Translations under genes and position numbers: made by a program
Notes under the pieces: generated by a model
The model's input: only the letters and a program-made list of their open reading frames with translations
What the model was told of the DNA's origin: nothing
The model's database searches: none
Assembly (NCBI GenBank): GCA_024277475.1
Contig: JAJRVC010000243.1
Span: 1-7,362 of the forward strand
Reading direction: 5' to 3'
DNA length: 7,362 nucleotides
Origin: Deltaproteobacteria bacterium
GTDB taxonomy: Bacteria; Desulfobacterota; Desulfobacteria; Desulfobacterales; JAFDCJ01
Shown: positions 6,691-7,362 of the stretch, piece by piece
Layout: each line of letters begins with the position of its first letter
Position numbering within the stretch: position 1 is the stretch's first letter

Positions 6691-7362
6691 CTATGGTTTA
6701 ATCTCGCCGGATTTTAATTTTTCCAGGAGCACTGAAACTTCTTTTTTAACCGCCTCAGGAACACTGGGATGGTAGGTACCAATATTCAAAACTTTGGGAT
6801 AATTCAGATCGAATAAGTATTTTTTTCCTTCGAGTTTTTGGCCCTGTTTTACAGGAGCAAACAACTCGACCATTGCTTGTTGCCAATCGACAACAGCAGA
6901 GTTTAAAATAATATCGGGCCAGTCGGAGTGTGCATCGTAGTACATCCCAATCGCATACACCCCTTTTTCCTTGACAGCCTGGAGACTGCCGATTGTCGCA
7001 TTGTCCATGGTCGGAAAAATCACATCGGCACCCTGATTAATCTGGTTCAAAGCGGCCTCTTTCCCCTTGGCGATGTCATCCCAGTCATTCGTCCATGCGG
7101 TATATACGGTGCCGTTTGACCGGGCGGCCTTAAATCCTTTTTCATAGCTTAGCCCCAGATCAACATACTGTTTAATTTTCTGAGCACAAATGTAGCCGAC
7201 TTTGCCGGTTTTTGTCATTTTCCCGGAAATATACCCCGTCAGATAGCCTACCTGTGCCAAGTCAATACTTACCACAGCTACATTTTTGGTTGCCGTCGAG
7301 CCGTTGTTGACCACAAACAATGTTTCCGGATAGTTGCGAGCCACACGCTTGGCTGCCTCCTG
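6691..7362 (-). CDS. BMP-family substrate-binding protein of nucleoside-type ABC importer (partial, N-terminus outside window)
   Basis: The frame is open to the right edge and encodes the last 223 residues; the signal peptide and start are not in view. The family (Bmp, PF02608; Med/BmpA/PnrA/YufN) comprises periplasmic or lipid-anchored proteins that bind nucleosides or related compounds. Supporting motifs, numbered from the window edge: ARNYPETLFVVNNG at 8-21, NVAVVSIDLAQVGYLTGYIS at about 28-47, a following TKTGKVGYICA, GADVIFPTMDNATIGSLQAV at about 119-138, and KGVYAIGMYYD after it. The C-terminus ends LLEKLKSGEIKP, as usual for the family. Order and strand match a BMP-ATPase-permease-permease operon. 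A GTG lies at 7344 but is internal, since family-like sequence continues upstream of it (QEAAKR). Confidence 0.92.
   Translation of the reverse strand, partial: QEAAKRVARNYPETLFVVNNGSTATKNVAVVSIDLAQVGYLTGYISGKMTKTGKVGYICAQKIKQYVDLGLSYEKGFKAARSNGTVYTAWTNDWDDIAKGKEAALNQINQGADVIFPTMDNATIGSLQAVKEKGVYAIGMYYDAHSDWPDIILNSAVVDWQQAMVELFAPVKQGQKLEGKKYLFDLNYPKVLNIGTYHPSVPEAVKKEVSVLLEKLKSGEIKP

Overview
The window holds two transporter gene blocks that point at each other, plus a NodB-fold hydrolase, all typical of a bacterial chromosome of medium GC content. The gene set (NitT/TauT importer, BMP-type nucleoside importer, HpPgdA/PuuE-like hydrolase) fits a Gram-negative bacterium, perhaps a proteobacterium or Desulfobacterota member. 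That placement is an impression and nothing in the window is diagnostic. I saw no tRNA, rRNA, CRISPR array, insertion sequence or other mobile element.

Plus strand, 1-1911: the last codons of an unrecognised gene (stop at 81-83), a short spacer with a doubtful small ORF, then a permease (242-1069) and an ATPase (1066-1911) of the NitT/TauT (SsuCB/TauCB) ABC importer family. These two share a 4-base GTGA overlap and are surely one operon. No recognisable substrate-binding protein for them is visible; it may lie upstream of the window.

Minus strand, 7362 down to 1962: the C-terminal part of a BMP-family (Med/BmpA/PnrA-like) substrate-binding protein, an intrinsic terminator, a fused double-domain ATPase (YufO/NupO-like), two BPD_transp_2 permeases (YufP/NupP-like and YufQ/NupQ-like), and a cytosolic NodB-fold hydrolase of the HpPgdA/PuuE type. 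The first four genes form a complete importer of the nucleoside/purine class, in the usual order. Gene spacing is tight (11 bases, then a 1-base overlap), and the hydrolase follows after 89 bases with its own strong ribosome binding site.

Taken together, the minus-strand block reads as uptake of a nucleoside or nucleobase-like compound followed by hydrolysis of a C-N bond in the cytoplasm. The NitT/TauT importer beside it may bring in a related small N-containing molecule. The transporter families are clear; the substrates and the functional link are inference. The genes look intact and ordinary. The most interesting points are the likely catabolic role of the deacetylase-like enzyme, the terminator between binding protein and ATPase, and a perfect 12-bp palindrome just before the ATPase start.
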